From Candidatus Zixiibacteriota bacterium (GTDB lineage: Bacteria > Zixibacteria > MSB-5A5 > SM1-73): a DNA stretch of 25,002 nucleotides. The notes under the pieces were generated by a model. That model saw nothing but the letters and a program-made list of their open reading frames with translations, did no database searches and was not told where the DNA came from. Made by a program: the position numbers and the translations under genes. Positions 24,277 through 25,002 of this stretch are shown in pieces (within the stretch, counting starts at the first letter, position 1; each line of letters starts with the position of its first letter). The stretch covers positions 1,013 through 26,014 of the forward strand of contig JAOZNS010000008.1 in the NCBI GenBank assembly GCA_029933635.1. The letters run 5' to 3'.

Positions 24277-25002
24277 ATGAGCCATGTCTTTGAAAAAAGA
24301 CTTCTTTTCGGTGTTTTGATCTGTTTGGGATTTTTCCTCTTGGTTATGTCGGTGGAGGCTGAGGCTAAAAAAAGACCAAAGATTGAAAAGGTGACGGTGG
24401 AAGGGAACAGGTATTTCTCCGACAGTAAGATAAAGGATCAGATGATCTTAAAAGAGAGCAGGTGGTATAACCTTTTCAAAAAAAGAAGATTCAGCCCTCA
24501 AAAGGCAGAGCTGGACCAAGCGGCCATCGATTCCTTATATCATATACATGGGTTCTTGGAAGCAGAATGCCGGATTGAAGCTGAAAAGAAAAAGGGAAAC
24601 AGTTGTCTGGTAAGAGTAAAGATCAAGGAGGGTCCCCAGACCAGGATAGGTGAGGTCATCCTCAAAGGAGGACTGCCCGATCTTAAGGAAAAAACAAAAA
24701 GGGAGTTGAAATTCTTGAAAAAGGGCGATCCTTTCAACTGGACCAAGCTACATCAGGTGGCTTTCAACATCAAGACGGTCTATGCAAATAACGGTTATCC
24801 TTATGCAGATGTTAATATTCTGGCCTCGGAGACCGAAGAGAGGTTCGTTCGGAATGTCACTTTCAGGATAGATGAAAATAAAAAGGTCTTTTTTGGGAAG
24901 GTGACCTTTGAGGGATTGAAGCTCACCCGAGAGGATGTGGCCAGCCGAGAGCTGACCATCAAAGAAGGTGAGATTTATTCCAGAGAGAAGATCATCGATA
25001 GC
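24277..25002 (+). CDS. TamA/BamA-type outer-membrane assembly protein, partial
   Basis: The frame stays open from ATG 24277 to the window end (242 codons, 3' end missing). It begins with a signal peptide (KRLLFGVLICLGFFLLVMSV, probable cleavage near EAEA-KK, residue 30) followed by POTRA domains: POTRA1 about 35-118 (IEKVTVEGNRYFSDSKIKD), POTRA2 about 122-200 (RIGEVILKG, YANNGYPYADV), and the start of POTRA3 from about 203 (VFFGKVTFEGL). The beta-barrel lies outside the window. Adjacency to tamB favours TamA, while BamA is possible because the final POTRA count is unknown. AGGTG lies 5 bases before ATG 24277; an in-frame ATG at 24214 lacks a Shine-Dalgarno and would spoil the signal peptide. 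Confidence 0.9.
   Translation, partial: MSHVFEKRLLFGVLICLGFFLLVMSVEAEAKKRPKIEKVTVEGNRYFSDSKIKDQMILKESRWYNLFKKRRFSPQKAELDQAAIDSLYHIHGFLEAECRIEAEKKKGNSCLVRVKIKEGPQTRIGEVILKGGLPDLKEKTKRELKFLKKGDPFNWTKLHQVAFNIKTVYANNGYPYADVNILASETEERFVRNVTFRIDENKKVFFGKVTFEGLKLTREDVASRELTIKEGEIYSREKIIDS

Overview
The window is a chromosomal segment of a Gram-negative (diderm) bacterium. It has an LPS/lipid A acyltransferase, a heptosyltransferase, a TamB-like inner-to-outer membrane protein and the start of a POTRA-containing outer-membrane assembly protein. Oxygen-labile class I (4Fe-4S) fumarase subunits and a NifS/NifU-type Fe-S assembly set under an Rrf2 regulator suggest an anaerobe or microaerophile. Base composition is mid-40s % GC by eye. 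Many gaps are long, AT-rich and carry small palindromic repeats. I suspect an uncultured FCB-like or neighbouring candidate phylum, but nothing here fixes the lineage.

Layout. (1) 1-2974, plus strand: rpmA, a gap, then elbB followed by the alpha and beta subunits of class I fumarase. (2) 2975-7749: a gap with a 126-bp terminal-inverted-repeat element and a 27-bp palindrome, then three minus-strand genes: a small unknown basic protein, an archaemetzincin protease, and a GH35-type glycosidase that seems to have lost its catalytic glutamates. A 670-bp gap with a good promoter for the glycosidase gene follows. (3) 7750-15855, minus strand, in order of transcription: mnmA, an AsmA-like protein, a membrane-anchored gluzincin peptidase, an LpxL-type acyltransferase, a heptosyltransferase and a PfkB-type sugar kinase. 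Much of this is an envelope biogenesis group; a 453-bp repeat-bearing gap splits it. (4) 16366-18379, minus strand: rrf2, nifS and nifU, with overlapping or closely spaced genes. NifS is the likely sulfur donor both for NifU and for MnmA downstream. (5) 18695-25002, plus strand: a PHP-domain phosphoesterase, a DapF homologue lacking one catalytic dyad, tamB, and a partial TamA/BamA-type gene running off the end.

No RNA genes, CRISPR arrays, transposase genes or prophage genes are visible. I see no defence island or large novel multi-gene system. The most unusual signals are two enzyme homologues with concerted active-site substitutions (GH35-like and DapF-like), a bacterial archaemetzincin with an optional membrane-anchor start, and several intergenic inverted-repeat elements.
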